Positions 24,645 through 31,050 of a stretch of 37,413 nucleotides of DNA are shown here, in pieces. The stretch comes from C7867-006 sp964453075 (GTDB lineage Bacteria; Patescibacteriota; Minisyncoccia; Phycocordibacterales; DATDWN01). A program made the position numbers and the translations under genes. The stretch spans positions 1 through 37,413 of the forward strand of contig CAYVNM010000009.1 of NCBI GenBank assembly GCA_964453075.1, written 5' to 3'. A model generated the notes under the pieces. The model saw only the letters and a list, made by a program, of their open reading frames with translations. It was not told the DNA's origin and ran no database searches. Every line of letters starts with the position of its first letter. Position 1 is the first letter of the stretch.

Positions 24645-25953
24645 AGTTTGAGTGTATATGCGATATTATATCTATTTTATAATATGAAAGTTCATTTTTT
24701 AGTATTTTTGATAATTTAGAACCTAAAATCTTAGGTAGTTGCTCTGTGGCCAGCACTCCTTTTAGTTTATCGTTGCTATCTGTCCAAGATTCTAGTGCGT
24801 AAAAAGCGATTATAGAGGCACCTATTCCAGCTGGATAAGATATGTAGGTAGAACCACTATAAGGAGTGTCTAGTAATTCTAGGTATCTATGAAAACTTAT
24901 ACCAACACTCTCTGTTATAAAAGTTCTCAGTTTTCCATTTGGATTTTTCACTTCTACACTTATATCTGCCATAGCTGAAAAATGGGCATTATTTATTATT
25001 TTTTTTCTCACATATTCTTCTATCTTTTTTGGTGTAAGTAGTGCGGGTAGTACATTCCTAACTATTTTTTCGACTGATAAACCGCTTATATTGCATCCCG
25101 CATCCATCTCAGAGAGGAGGTTTAATTGAAAGAGATTTTTTACTAATTCAACTTCATTTCCTCCCGTGAATATTTTTATAGAAGGAATTTCTGGATAATT
25201 TTGGTGAATAGAAAATAACTCTTCCTGATTTATAGGATATTCTTCTGTTGGCAAAAAAGTGTGTGGAAAATCATAATTTTTGGAGTTTTCAAATGGATCA
25301 TCAGTGTATATTTTTTTATCTTTAAGATATTTTGGGTTTTCTTTTAGTTCATCTAGGGCAACACTGGGAGACCAGGCAAAAACTATTTTTTTTGATTGTA
25401 TGTTTTCAAGCAAGTATAAGTTAATTTCTTTAACATTAAATTTTTCTGGTGCACACAAAATAGAGTCAAGTTTTTCACCTATAATAAAATTTGTTATACC
25501 TGGCGATATGCCCAGGTTTATGAGTCCAAATAAATTCTTATTCTTCATTTGCTCATTAAAATCTAGTTGGGAAAAACGCATAGAATTTAATGTTTTTTCG
25601 TTATACATATCCGAAGCTAAATCACAGTAGTTTGAATTGAAATCTATGGCCAATTTTATTATACTATCGTTAAATTTTGGCGTGGAGCTGTTTACCATGA
25701 GCTTTGATCCAGATAAGTATTCGGAATATTTATCTGGTGAAGAAAATAGTTCAGAAAAATCAGAGATTTCTAGAAAGACACTTTTCTCTACTATTTTTTC
25801 TGCGTTATATAGAACCTCCTTTGCTTTTTTTGTATCTCGAACAATAAATATAAAATTTACTTCTTTTTCTTTGCGTTCATATAACTCGTTTAAACATATA
25901 GCCATTACACGACTAACCGTACCAAGTCCAAAAAATATAATTTTATTATTCAT
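24643..25953 (-). CDS. Saccharopine dehydrogenase-like NAD(P)-binding protein
   Basis: 436 aa. N-terminal Rossmann start FFGLGTVSRVMAICL, then NSSTPKFNDSIIKLA, YCDLASDMYNE and GLINLGISPGITNFI, which are landmarks of the saccharopine / carboxynorspermidine dehydrogenase family. The first glycine motif is GLGTVS rather than GxGxxG with the last Gly replaced by Ser. The C-terminal half (FITESVGISFHRYLELLD, YPAGIGASIIAFYALESW) also fits. Whether it serves lysine, polyamine or another metabolism cannot be decided here; no pathway neighbours are present. An extended -10 ends 6 nt before the ATG. Confidence 0.72.
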   Translation of the reverse strand: MNNKIIFFGLGTVSRVMAICLNELYERKEKEVNFIFIVRDTKKAKEVLYNAEKIVEKSVFLEISDFSELFSSPDKYSEYLSGSKLMVNSSTPKFNDSIIKLAIDFNSNYCDLASDMYNEKTLNSMRFSQLDFNEQMKNKNLFGLINLGISPGITNFIIGEKLDSILCAPEKFNVKEINLYLLENIQSKKIVFAWSPSVALDELKENPKYLKDKKIYTDDPFENSKNYDFPHTFLPTEEYPINQEELFSIHQNYPEIPSIKIFTGGNEVELVKNLFQLNLLSEMDAGCNISGLSVEKIVRNVLPALLTPKKIEEYVRKKIINNAHFSAMADISVEVKNPNGKLRTFITESVGISFHRYLELLDTPYSGSTYISYPAGIGASIIAFYALESWTDSNDKLKGVLATEQLPKILGSKLSKILKNELSYYKIDIISHIHSN

Positions 25954-25959
25954 AATAAA

Positions 25960-25968
25960 ATTATAACA
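25960..25968 (-). promoter_or_regulatory. Extended -10 (TGT TATAAT) of the saccharopine dehydrogenase-like gene
   Basis: On the minus strand TGT TATAAT is followed by 6 nt and the ATG at 25953, so transcription should start at or next to the A of ATG (leaderless). Confidence 0.65.
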
Positions 25969-25984
25969 TGAATATTTATGAGAG

Positions 25985-26013
25985 CACCCCAGCGAGAAAA
26001 TCTCGCTGGGGTG
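25985..26013. other. Perfect 13-bp hairpin with 3-nt loop
   Basis: CACCCCAGCGAGA, loop AAA, then its exact complement. GC-rich, without a T-run on either side, so not a classical intrinsic terminator. It lies between the dksA-like stop and the promoter of the saccharopine dehydrogenase-like gene, and may stop read-through or stabilise the 3' end of the dksA-like mRNA. Confidence 0.8.
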
Positions 26014-26021
26014 TGTTGGAA

Positions 26022-26053
26022 ACTCAACACTGTGCTGGGATACAGTGTTGAGT
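26022..26053. other. Perfect 12-bp hairpin directly after the dksA-like stop codon
   Basis: ACTCAACACTGT, an 8-nt loop (GCTGGGAT on the plus strand), then its exact complement. It begins 2 nt after the stop codon of the minus-strand dksA-like gene and is followed by 8 nt and the second hairpin. The T-run is poor. Confidence 0.8.
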
Positions 26054-26055
26054 GT

Positions 26056-26331
26056 TTATCGATCGCTGTGGTGACGCAGAAGGTGCGCCGGAACTCTGTC
26101 ACGCCGAGGGTCTGACTTGCTGGCGCATTCCAGGCATTGTTTCGTGCCTGGCACCGCCTTACGTCTCACCTCGCTGATCTTGTTGCCGCAGGCGCAGTGG
26201 CTGGATCCGTTTCTAGGGTCCAGATCCTTCCTAGTGGATTCCTGAATTCCTCTGACAGAGCTCTCGACAGACAGACTTTCGAGATGAACTGCCATTTCGT
26301 GCAGGTTCCCTGGCACTTCTTGATATGACAT
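26056..26331 (-). CDS. Small DksA/TraR-type zinc-finger protein, GC-rich
   Basis: 91 aa from the ATG at 26331, chosen over a TTG at 26367 because GGGAG sits 6-10 nt before this ATG. The C-terminal half matches the DksA/TraR zinc finger: HCACGNKISEVRRKAVPGTKQCLECA (Cys46, 48, 66, 69), compare CxxCGxxIxxxRLxAxPxxxxCxxC. The first pair is spaced C-x-C, so His45 may be a ligand in place of the first Cys. DksA-type proteins bind RNA polymerase in the secondary channel. The gene is far richer in G+C than its neighbours, and its strong Shine-Dalgarno sequence is unlike theirs; recent transfer or special expression is possible. Confidence 0.72.
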   Translation of the reverse strand: MSYQEVPGNLHEMAVHLESLSVESSVRGIQESTRKDLDPRNGSSHCACGNKISEVRRKAVPGTKQCLECASKSDPRRDRVPAHLLRHHSDR

Positions 26332-26454
26332 CCCAGCTTCTCCCACGATTGCCCCTGCTTCATGCAAGGGGAATAGGGTTTATGTAACGAACTGTTCAAG
26401 CTGTATTAAACCACAGTACTATATATTTTGCAAATATTTTTTCCACACAAAACC

Positions 26455-26499
26455 AAAAGCCCCCGTGCATGACGAAGGGCTCAGGTTTCTGTGGCTTTT
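26455..26499 (-). terminator. Hairpin region between the flavocytochrome gene and the dksA-like gene
   Basis: Two alternative stems: AGCCC/GGGCT (26458-26481), which on the minus strand is followed by TTTTGG, and an outer AAAAGCC/GGCTTTT (26455-26499) with T-runs on both strands. It is a plausible terminator for the minus-strand transcript reaching it from the right. Confidence 0.5.
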
Positions 26500-26524
26500 C
26501 CTTTGGGAAAGAGGAAGCAACTCT

Positions 26525-26671
26525 TTATATAATATTTGTTTCTAATTCGAGTTCATAACTCTCGATATACGCGAAACGTTGTTTTTTTAAGGAGGTTCCT
26601 CTTTGAGGAGAAGCTAACATAATTATCTGCCTGGTCAAAAATAAATCAATAGCACCAGTGGAAAAAATCAA
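26525..26671 (-). CDS. Possible small ORF (48 aa from TTG, or 31 aa from ATG at 26620)
   Basis: This otherwise gene-free stretch (26368-26756) contains a minus-strand frame reading IFSTGAIDLFLTRQIIMLAS, then PQRGTSLKKQRFAYIESYEL, ending at a TAA (26525-26527) some 26 nt before the terminator hairpin. An in-frame TAG precedes the TTG. No family recognised, and neither start has a Shine-Dalgarno or a clean -10, so coding is uncertain. Apart from this and the terminator I see only a plus-strand AAGGAGG with no start codon behind it. Confidence 0.25.
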   Translation of the reverse strand: MIFSTGAIDLFLTRQIIMLASPQRGTSLKKQRFAYIESYELELETNII

Positions 26672-26756
26672 TGACTAAACTGTGTATTAGTTGTTGAAAA
26701 GTGGCAAAAAATGGTGGAAAACTTTTTATACGTTCTCTTTTTTGATTCGTCAATAA

Positions 26757-28043
26757 TTAATAGTTAAACTGTTCAAAGTGTATTTGTTCTGATGGTACCA
26801 AGTTATTTTTTAGTTTTTTTACTATATCGCTTATCATTTGAGATGGTCCACATATATAAATATCCCTTTCCTTAAAATCTGGGCAAAGACTACTTATTTT
26901 TTCAATATCAATTCTATTATCTTGCCCTCTTTCGGTATAAAAATTATAAGATTTTATTTTGTTCTCTGTAATTTCTTCTGTAAACACGGAATCTTTTTGT
27001 GTTTTATTGGAATATAACAAAACAGCACTATCTTTTTCTTCCACCGATTTTATCATAGAAAGAATTGGTGTTATTCCTATACCTCCTGCTATGAAAAGAT
27101 ATTTATTTTTTATTGCTTTTTTTAATGTGAATGTGCCCAAGGGGCCATCTATCCATACCTTAGTTTCTATTTTTAGATTATTTATTTTTGACGTAAAGTC
27201 ACCAGAAGCTTTTATAGAAAACCTTACACTTTTTCCGTTATAAGAATCTGAATAAGAGAATGGATGGTGGAACCACATGTTTTTTTGCATAAATATAAGA
27301 TTGGCATATTGACCGCTTTCAAAATTATAACTACCCATTTTTTTACCAGATATATAAACAGAATATATATCTTCATTTTCTTTTACTACGCGTTCTATGA
27401 CAAATTTATGTCTAAAGAATAAATAAGCTGGTTTTAGGAATCTATATCCAATCAAAATTCCTGCTGTTACTGCGCTGATTAGGTACCAATAATACATAGC
27501 ATTACCAGAAGAAAGATCCCCAGTTTTTGTTTGGTGTCCAAAAGACAAAACAATAGCTAGATATAGAGGTAAGTGTGCAAAGTACCATATCTCATATGGT
27601 ATTTTTCTTCTTATTCTGTCTAAAGAAATTATAGCTGTAAGAATGATAATTACGAATGCTACAGTGGCTGGAAGTATGTCTTCCCATGCAGTCTGAAAAT
27701 TCATAAACTGGTGAAATAGAGAAGTTTCATTTACTCCGGCATATCCGATTATTAGGGATACCGGGTGAATTACTAGGAAAAACCCCAAGAATGAACCAAT
27801 CCATCTATGTAGTTTGTTTAATTTATCAAAACCATATTCTTTTTCTATCAGGGAAAAACGACTTATTAGTATGAGTTGTATCATTATTAAGTAAGCACTT
27901 AATAATCCAGTTATTCTGCCTATAGCAATAAGAACATCATTTAAATTTTTACTTTCTATTAGATAAGAAGAATTAGAAAACCAGAAATAAGCTATTAAAT
28001 AAAAATTTAATATTAAAACGCTATTCCAGAATATTTTTTTCAT
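26757..28043 (-). CDS. Ferric-reductase-like transmembrane flavocytochrome (heme/FAD/NAD(P)H)
   Basis: 428 aa. About six membrane helices carry two histidine pairs, His79/His93 and His157/His170 (H-x13-H and H-x12-H), the layout of the two b-type hemes in the ferric reductase/NADPH oxidase superfamily. The C-terminal cytoplasmic half is a ferredoxin-reductase module: FAD site HPFSYSD (260-266), NAD(P) site GGIGITPILSM (320-330) and CGP (398-400). The enzyme should move electrons from NAD(P)H across the membrane to an acceptor outside (Fe(III), oxygen or a protein). It starts 4 bp after the cytochrome b5 gene's stop, so b5 is the obvious partner. The acceptor is inference. Confidence 0.88.
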   Translation of the reverse strand: MKKIFWNSVLILNFYLIAYFWFSNSSYLIESKNLNDVLIAIGRITGLLSAYLIMIQLILISRFSLIEKEYGFDKLNKLHRWIGSFLGFFLVIHPVSLIIGYAGVNETSLFHQFMNFQTAWEDILPATVAFVIIILTAIISLDRIRRKIPYEIWYFAHLPLYLAIVLSFGHQTKTGDLSSGNAMYYWYLISAVTAGILIGYRFLKPAYLFFRHKFVIERVVKENEDIYSVYISGKKMGSYNFESGQYANLIFMQKNMWFHHPFSYSDSYNGKSVRFSIKASGDFTSKINNLKIETKVWIDGPLGTFTLKKAIKNKYLFIAGGIGITPILSMIKSVEEKDSAVLLYSNKTQKDSVFTEEITENKIKSYNFYTERGQDNRIDIEKISSLCPDFKERDIYICGPSQMISDIVKKLKNNLVPSEQIHFEQFNY

Positions 28044-28047
28044 TATT

Positions 28048-28437
28048 TTATCTTAAATTTCCTATAATATTTTGTGTCAACAAATCTAAGTCGTGTTTTG
28101 GTACTCGACTGAATATTGCGGTAGCTTCTATTCCACAACCCTTCATTATTTTCTCTTTTCCTGCTGGGTGGTTTGGTATCAATTCAGTAATGTTGTAAAC
28201 TTTACCGTTTATTGAAGTCCAACAATCATTTTCAGTTTTGTGTAGAGCCACTTCTGATAATGAATATGTTTTTATTGTGCTTGTCGGAACTCTTTCAGTT
28301 TCTTGTTGTTTGTTTTCAATGGTTGTGGAAGTTGTTGCAGACTCTTTGTTTTGTGTTGGTCTACTCAATGAGGCGTATAGTGCTCCAGCTCCCATAATAA
28401 ATATTATAACTGTTGATATTATTATTTTTTTATTCAT
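28048..28437 (-). CDS. Membrane-anchored cytochrome b5-like heme protein
   Basis: 129 aa. N-terminal membrane anchor/signal (about residues 4-22), a Thr/Glu-rich linker, then a cytochrome b5 fold: YSLSEVALHKTENDCWTSINGKVYNITELIPNHPAG (57-92) and FSRVPKHDLDLL. Heme ligands should be His90 (NHPAG) and His115 (KHD), 25 apart, close to the usual 24. The Thr/Glu linker places the heme domain outside the membrane. Transcribed as the first gene of a pair with the flavocytochrome. It probably takes electrons from the flavocytochrome and hands them to an outer partner; the b5-Ig protein next door is a candidate. Confidence 0.88.
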   Translation of the reverse strand: MNKKIIISTVIIFIMGAGALYASLSRPTQNKESATTSTTIENKQQETERVPTSTIKTYSLSEVALHKTENDCWTSINGKVYNITELIPNHPAGKEKIMKGCGIEATAIFSRVPKHDLDLLTQNIIGNLR

Positions 28438-28443
28438 TTTTAT

Positions 28444-28449
28444 ATTTTA
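28444..28449 (-). promoter_or_regulatory. -10 element of the cytochrome b5/flavocytochrome operon
   Basis: Minus strand TAAAAT (28449-28444) lies 6 nt before the b5 start; an overlapping TATAAA (28451-28446) lies 8 nt before it. Either predicts a leaderless mRNA. No CGTCTA-type ECF element is seen here. Confidence 0.45.
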
Positions 28450-28483
28450 TAAATATTAACATAAATTAGAGATTTGCTAAACT

Positions 28484-28523
28484 CTCACATAAAAAACACT
28501 AAAATTAGTGTTTTTTGTGTGAG
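28484..28523. terminator. Bidirectional terminator between b5-Ig gene and b5 gene
   Basis: A 19-bp stem (one T-G wobble) with a 2-nt centre: CTCACATAAAAAACACTAA on the left arm, matched on the right by TTAGTGTTTTTTGTGTGAG. A and T runs flank the core on both sides. It ends the b5-Ig transcript, so the b5 operon needs its own promoter. Confidence 0.85.
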
Positions 28524-28540
28524 AATGCATTTATATTTTT

Positions 28541-29554
28541 TTAGTCATCATCATCTTCGTCACCATCCCTTGAGTTTTTTATCTCTTTATTTTTTCTATT
28601 TTCCTCTTTTTTATTTATTTTGGTTTCCTTGTTGCTATCTATATTAAATGTGACTGTTGAAGAGACACCTTCATTGTTTGCTAAGTCATAGGCTTTAGCT
28701 ACCAAAGTATGTTGTCCTAAGGATAACTTTTTGGTTTTTAAGAAGAAAGAGTAGGGAAAATGTTTGTCTTTTTTTATTAACACACCATCAAGAAAGAACC
28801 TTACCTTTGTTACTCCAACATTATCCGAAGCTGAGGCTACCACCTTGAGTTTTTTTGACCAAAATGGTCCTTTGGTTGTTGTGGCAACAGACAGTGATAT
28901 TGTGGGTGCTACATTGTCTATTTTAGGAGTTGTAGTTGTTGCTGGTGGAGTTACGGGGGGAGTTGTTGATCCGGTATTATTTACAATAACATTTATTGTT
29001 GTGCTGTTTGTTTGGTTGTTTGCAAGATCAAAAGCTTTTGCCATCAAAGTGTGAGAACCATTTGAGGCTGTTGTTGAATCCCAAATAAAGTTGTATGGAG
29101 AGGATACATCAGTAGATTTTAATACTCCATCAACATAAAATTCTATTTTGGCTATACCTACTGATGGTACTATATAAGGAGATAATCTAGAAACACTTGA
29201 ACCGTGCTGTCCTTGGTAGATGGTTGTCATATCAGTGCCACATTTTCCATTAAAAACACTACTTCCACCAGAGTGTGTATTAACAAGGGTTGTTACATCA
29301 TATTTAACTCCTAGTATGGTGACTACACATGCTCCAGAAGAGACGCTTACATCAGAAGCCTCTGCTCCAACAGAAGTAGAACCAGATATTGTTGCACCAT
29401 TTAATGGTAGTGTAATAGAAACAGTTGGTGGAGTAGTATCAGATACGGCAAGTGCTGTTATGGGTGCAAAGGGTAATAATATTAAGACTCCAAGCCCAAC
29501 TGGCACTACTTTTGCTAAAAATTTATTAGAAATAAGTGATTCAATATGTCTCAT
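28541..29554 (-). CDS. Secreted Ig-like protein with an inserted cytochrome b5-like segment
   Basis: 337 aa. N-terminal signal sequence (about 13-37), first Ig-like domain 42-188, Pro/Thr linker (194-212), second Ig-like domain 215-305, and an unusual Lys-rich then Asp-rich tail ending in DEDDDD. The first Ig domain is interrupted after AEASDV by residues 76-128 (CVVTILGVKYDVTTLVNTHSGG, then CGTDMTTIYQGQHGSSVSRL), which match the core of cytochrome b5: His94 in HSGG and His117, 23 apart. The Ig sequence resumes at VGIAKIEFYVDGVLK exactly where such domains continue. The b5 N-terminal strand is missing, so heme binding needs testing. No Cys-based anchor or C-terminal membrane helix. Confidence 0.78.
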   Translation of the reverse strand: MRHIESLISNKFLAKVVPVGLGVLILLPFAPITALAVSDTTPPTVSITLPLNGATISGSTSVGAEASDVSVSSGACVVTILGVKYDVTTLVNTHSGGSSVFNGKCGTDMTTIYQGQHGSSVSRLSPYIVPSVGIAKIEFYVDGVLKSTDVSSPYNFIWDSTTASNGSHTLMAKAFDLANNQTNSTTINVIVNNTGSTTPPVTPPATTTTPKIDNVAPTISLSVATTTKGPFWSKKLKVVASASDNVGVTKVRFFLDGVLIKKDKHFPYSFFLKTKKLSLGQHTLVAKAYDLANNEGVSSTVTFNIDSNKETKINKKEENRKNKEIKNSRDGDEDDDD

Positions 29555-29598
29555 TGTTTTATATTTTTTAAATTATTAAATTTATAATTAAATGCATT

Positions 29599-29619
29599 TA
29601 TAACAAATAATTTGTTATA
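29599..29619. promoter_or_regulatory. 21-bp perfect palindrome with divergent -10 elements
   Basis: TATAACAAAT, a central A, and the complementary ATTTGTTATA. Read leftward it gives TGT TATAAA (extended -10, 42 nt before the b5-Ig start); read rightward it gives TGT TATACT (29616-29621). It may be an operator over a divergent sigma-70 promoter that works beside the ECF promoters. Confidence 0.5.
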
Positions 29620-29625
29620 CTGGGG

Positions 29626-29654
29626 TAGACGATGGTAGTTGGTATTGACTTACA
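29626..29654 (-). promoter_or_regulatory. ECF-type promoter reading toward the b5-Ig gene
   Basis: Minus strand TGTAAG (29654-29649), 17-nt spacer, CGTCTA (29631-29626). This form agrees with ECF promoters known from Firmicutes (TGTAAC/TGAAAC, 16-17 nt, CGTC). The same two hexamers recur on the other strand before the sigma gene. The start of transcription would be about 65 nt upstream of the b5-Ig ATG. Confidence 0.55.
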
Positions 29655-29679
29655 TACGAAAGCTGGTTTTATTTATGGT

Positions 29680-29707
29680 TGTAAGAAAATTCTTCCGATA
29701 TCGTCTA
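29680..29707 (+). promoter_or_regulatory. ECF-type promoter of the sigma factor gene (autoregulation)
   Basis: TGTAAG (29680-29685), 16-nt spacer, CGTCTA (29702-29707), then 6 nt to the ATG at 29714, giving a leaderless transcript like those of other genes here. Identical hexamers to the minus-strand promoter at 29626-29654 suggest that the encoded sigma factor drives both genes. Confidence 0.6.
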
Positions 29708-29713
29708 TAAACA

Positions 29714-30232
29714 ATGAAAGACATACAAAACATGTTCCTTGATTCATTTAAACTTTATTCTGACGAAATATTTCGTTTTACCTTTTTTAGACTAAATGAT
29801 AGGGAAAAGGCAAAGGATTTTACCCAAGAGGTCTTTATGAAAACTTGGTTATTTTTATCAAAAGGAAATGATATAAAAAATATACGTGCTTTCTTGTACA
29901 AAATAGCTAACAATTTAGTAGTGGATGAGTATAGGAAATCAAACAGAAATAACCAAGTTGAATCTCTTGATGAGAAATTTGAGGATGGATACGATGTTGG
30001 TTTTAATGATACGGAATCTTGGTTGGATAAAATAGATGGAGAAAAAGTTATAAAACTAGTAACTCTTCTTCCGAATTTATACTCAGAAGTTATATTTTTG
30101 AAATATGTAGAAGAAAAAACTATATCAGAGATAAGTGTCATTACAGGACAAACAGAGAATTCTGTTTCTGTTAGAATTAATAGAGCAATAAAAAAATTAA
30201 AAGAACTGGTTTTAGAGGAACAACAAAAATAA
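29714..30232 (+). CDS. ECF-family RNA polymerase sigma factor
   Basis: 172 aa. Region 2: RFTFFRLNDREKAKDFTQEVFMKTWLFL followed by NIRAFLYKIANNLVVDEYRK; region 4: LLPNLYSEVIFLKYVEEKTISEISVITG with ENSVSVRINRAIKKLKE as the recognition helix. Region 3 is absent, as in ECF (group 4) factors. The next gene (3 bp gap) is a membrane protein with a DUF5667-type segment, a pairing common in Patescibacteria and probably an anti-sigma arrangement. Promoter motifs on both strands upstream suggest autoregulation and control of the divergent b5-Ig gene. Confidence 0.9.
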   Translation: MKDIQNMFLDSFKLYSDEIFRFTFFRLNDREKAKDFTQEVFMKTWLFLSKGNDIKNIRAFLYKIANNLVVDEYRKSNRNNQVESLDEKFEDGYDVGFNDTESWLDKIDGEKVIKLVTLLPNLYSEVIFLKYVEEKTISEISVITGQTENSVSVRINRAIKKLKELVLEEQQK

Positions 30233-30235
30233 AAT

Positions 30236-31033
30236 ATGGATAAAATATTTTCAAAAATAAAAAACCAAAAATTAACACCTGAAGAAAGATCAGAGATGTT
30301 AATTGTTTTAAATAAATACATGAAGGAAAATCCAAAACAAGATTTCCTTTCAAAACCAGTAAGGTCACCTTTTTATTCTACTGTTTGGGAGATATCAAAA
30401 CAAAAGAGAGTAGCTCTTCCAGTAACTGCGGTGATAATTTTTGTACTGACAACAAGCACTGTTTTTGGTGCTAATAATTCCTTGCCTGGAGATGTGTTAT
30501 ATCCTGTAAAAAGATTTGGTGAGACTGTTCAGTCTGTCGCAGCAATAGGAACAAAGGCAAAGGCAAAAGTATCTACAGAACACGCAATATCACGCCTTGA
30601 AGAGGCTGCAGAGCTTGCTTCTAGAGGCGGTTTGACTGAGGACAAAGTTTTGGAACTTGAAGATGATTTTAAGAAACATTTTGATAAAATAGAAAAGAAT
30701 ATAGAAGAATTAAAAAATGAAGGTGATGAAGATAATGCCGAAAAACTTATGGCCGTGTTTGAAGATACTGTGTCTCTACAGGGGGAGGATTTTGACAAAT
30801 TAACGGAAAATGAAGATGTAGATGAAGGCAGCAAGGAAAATTTACGAAAGATCAGGTCTAAATTGGAAGATGAGGTAATCAAAAAAAAGAAAGAACGAGA
30901 TATAGAAAAAGAACATAAAAAAGTAGAGGGTTTGGATAGGGAATTAAAAAAAGAAGATAATTTCAATACTTCAGATGATGATGAGGGTTATGAAGAAAAA
31001 GAAGTAAGTGGTAGGGATAGAGATGGTGATTAA
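30236..31033 (+). CDS. DUF5667-type membrane protein, likely anti-sigma partner
   Basis: 265 aa. Cytoplasmic N-terminus (1-58; LTPEERSEMLIVLNKYMKEN, where an anti-sigma contact would lie), one membrane helix (about 59-78), then an outer segment GANNSLPGDVLYPVKRFGETVQ, the hallmark of DUF5667, and a long charged helical region rich in Glu/Lys ending in Asp/Arg. It begins 3 bp after the sigma gene, so the two are co-translated. A sensory or anti-sigma role is inference from the gene order and topology; no zinc-binding HxxxCxxC motif is present. Confidence 0.78.
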   Translation: MDKIFSKIKNQKLTPEERSEMLIVLNKYMKENPKQDFLSKPVRSPFYSTVWEISKQKRVALPVTAVIIFVLTTSTVFGANNSLPGDVLYPVKRFGETVQSVAAIGTKAKAKVSTEHAISRLEEAAELASRGGLTEDKVLELEDDFKKHFDKIEKNIEELKNEGDEDNAEKLMAVFEDTVSLQGEDFDKLTENEDVDEGSKENLRKIRSKLEDEVIKKKKERDIEKEHKKVEGLDRELKKEDNFNTSDDDEGYEEKEVSGRDRDGD

Positions 31034-31050
31034 TTTTGAGGATATTAATC
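31028..31050. terminator. Short inverted repeat between convergent genes
   Basis: GATTAAT, a 9-nt loop, ATTAATC, overlapping the last codons of the DUF5667 gene and the end of the carboxypeptidase gene. AT-rich and only 7 bp; a weak candidate for a bidirectional terminator. Confidence 0.35.

Noticed and set aside
26332..26367. TTG start at 26367 for the dksA-like gene
   Set aside because: The ATG at 26331 has a well-placed GGGAG, while the TTG has no ribosome-binding sequence.
29626..29707. Long-range RNA stem TAGACGAT/ATCGTCTA as a structured leader
   Set aside because: If the ECF promoter is right, the mRNA of the sigma gene starts at about 29714 and does not contain the left arm. The symmetry is then explained by two divergent promoters.
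29755..30321. 188-aa antisense frame opposite the sigma factor
   Set aside because: A shadow of the well-supported sigma gene; Ser/Phe-rich translation without domain or start signal.
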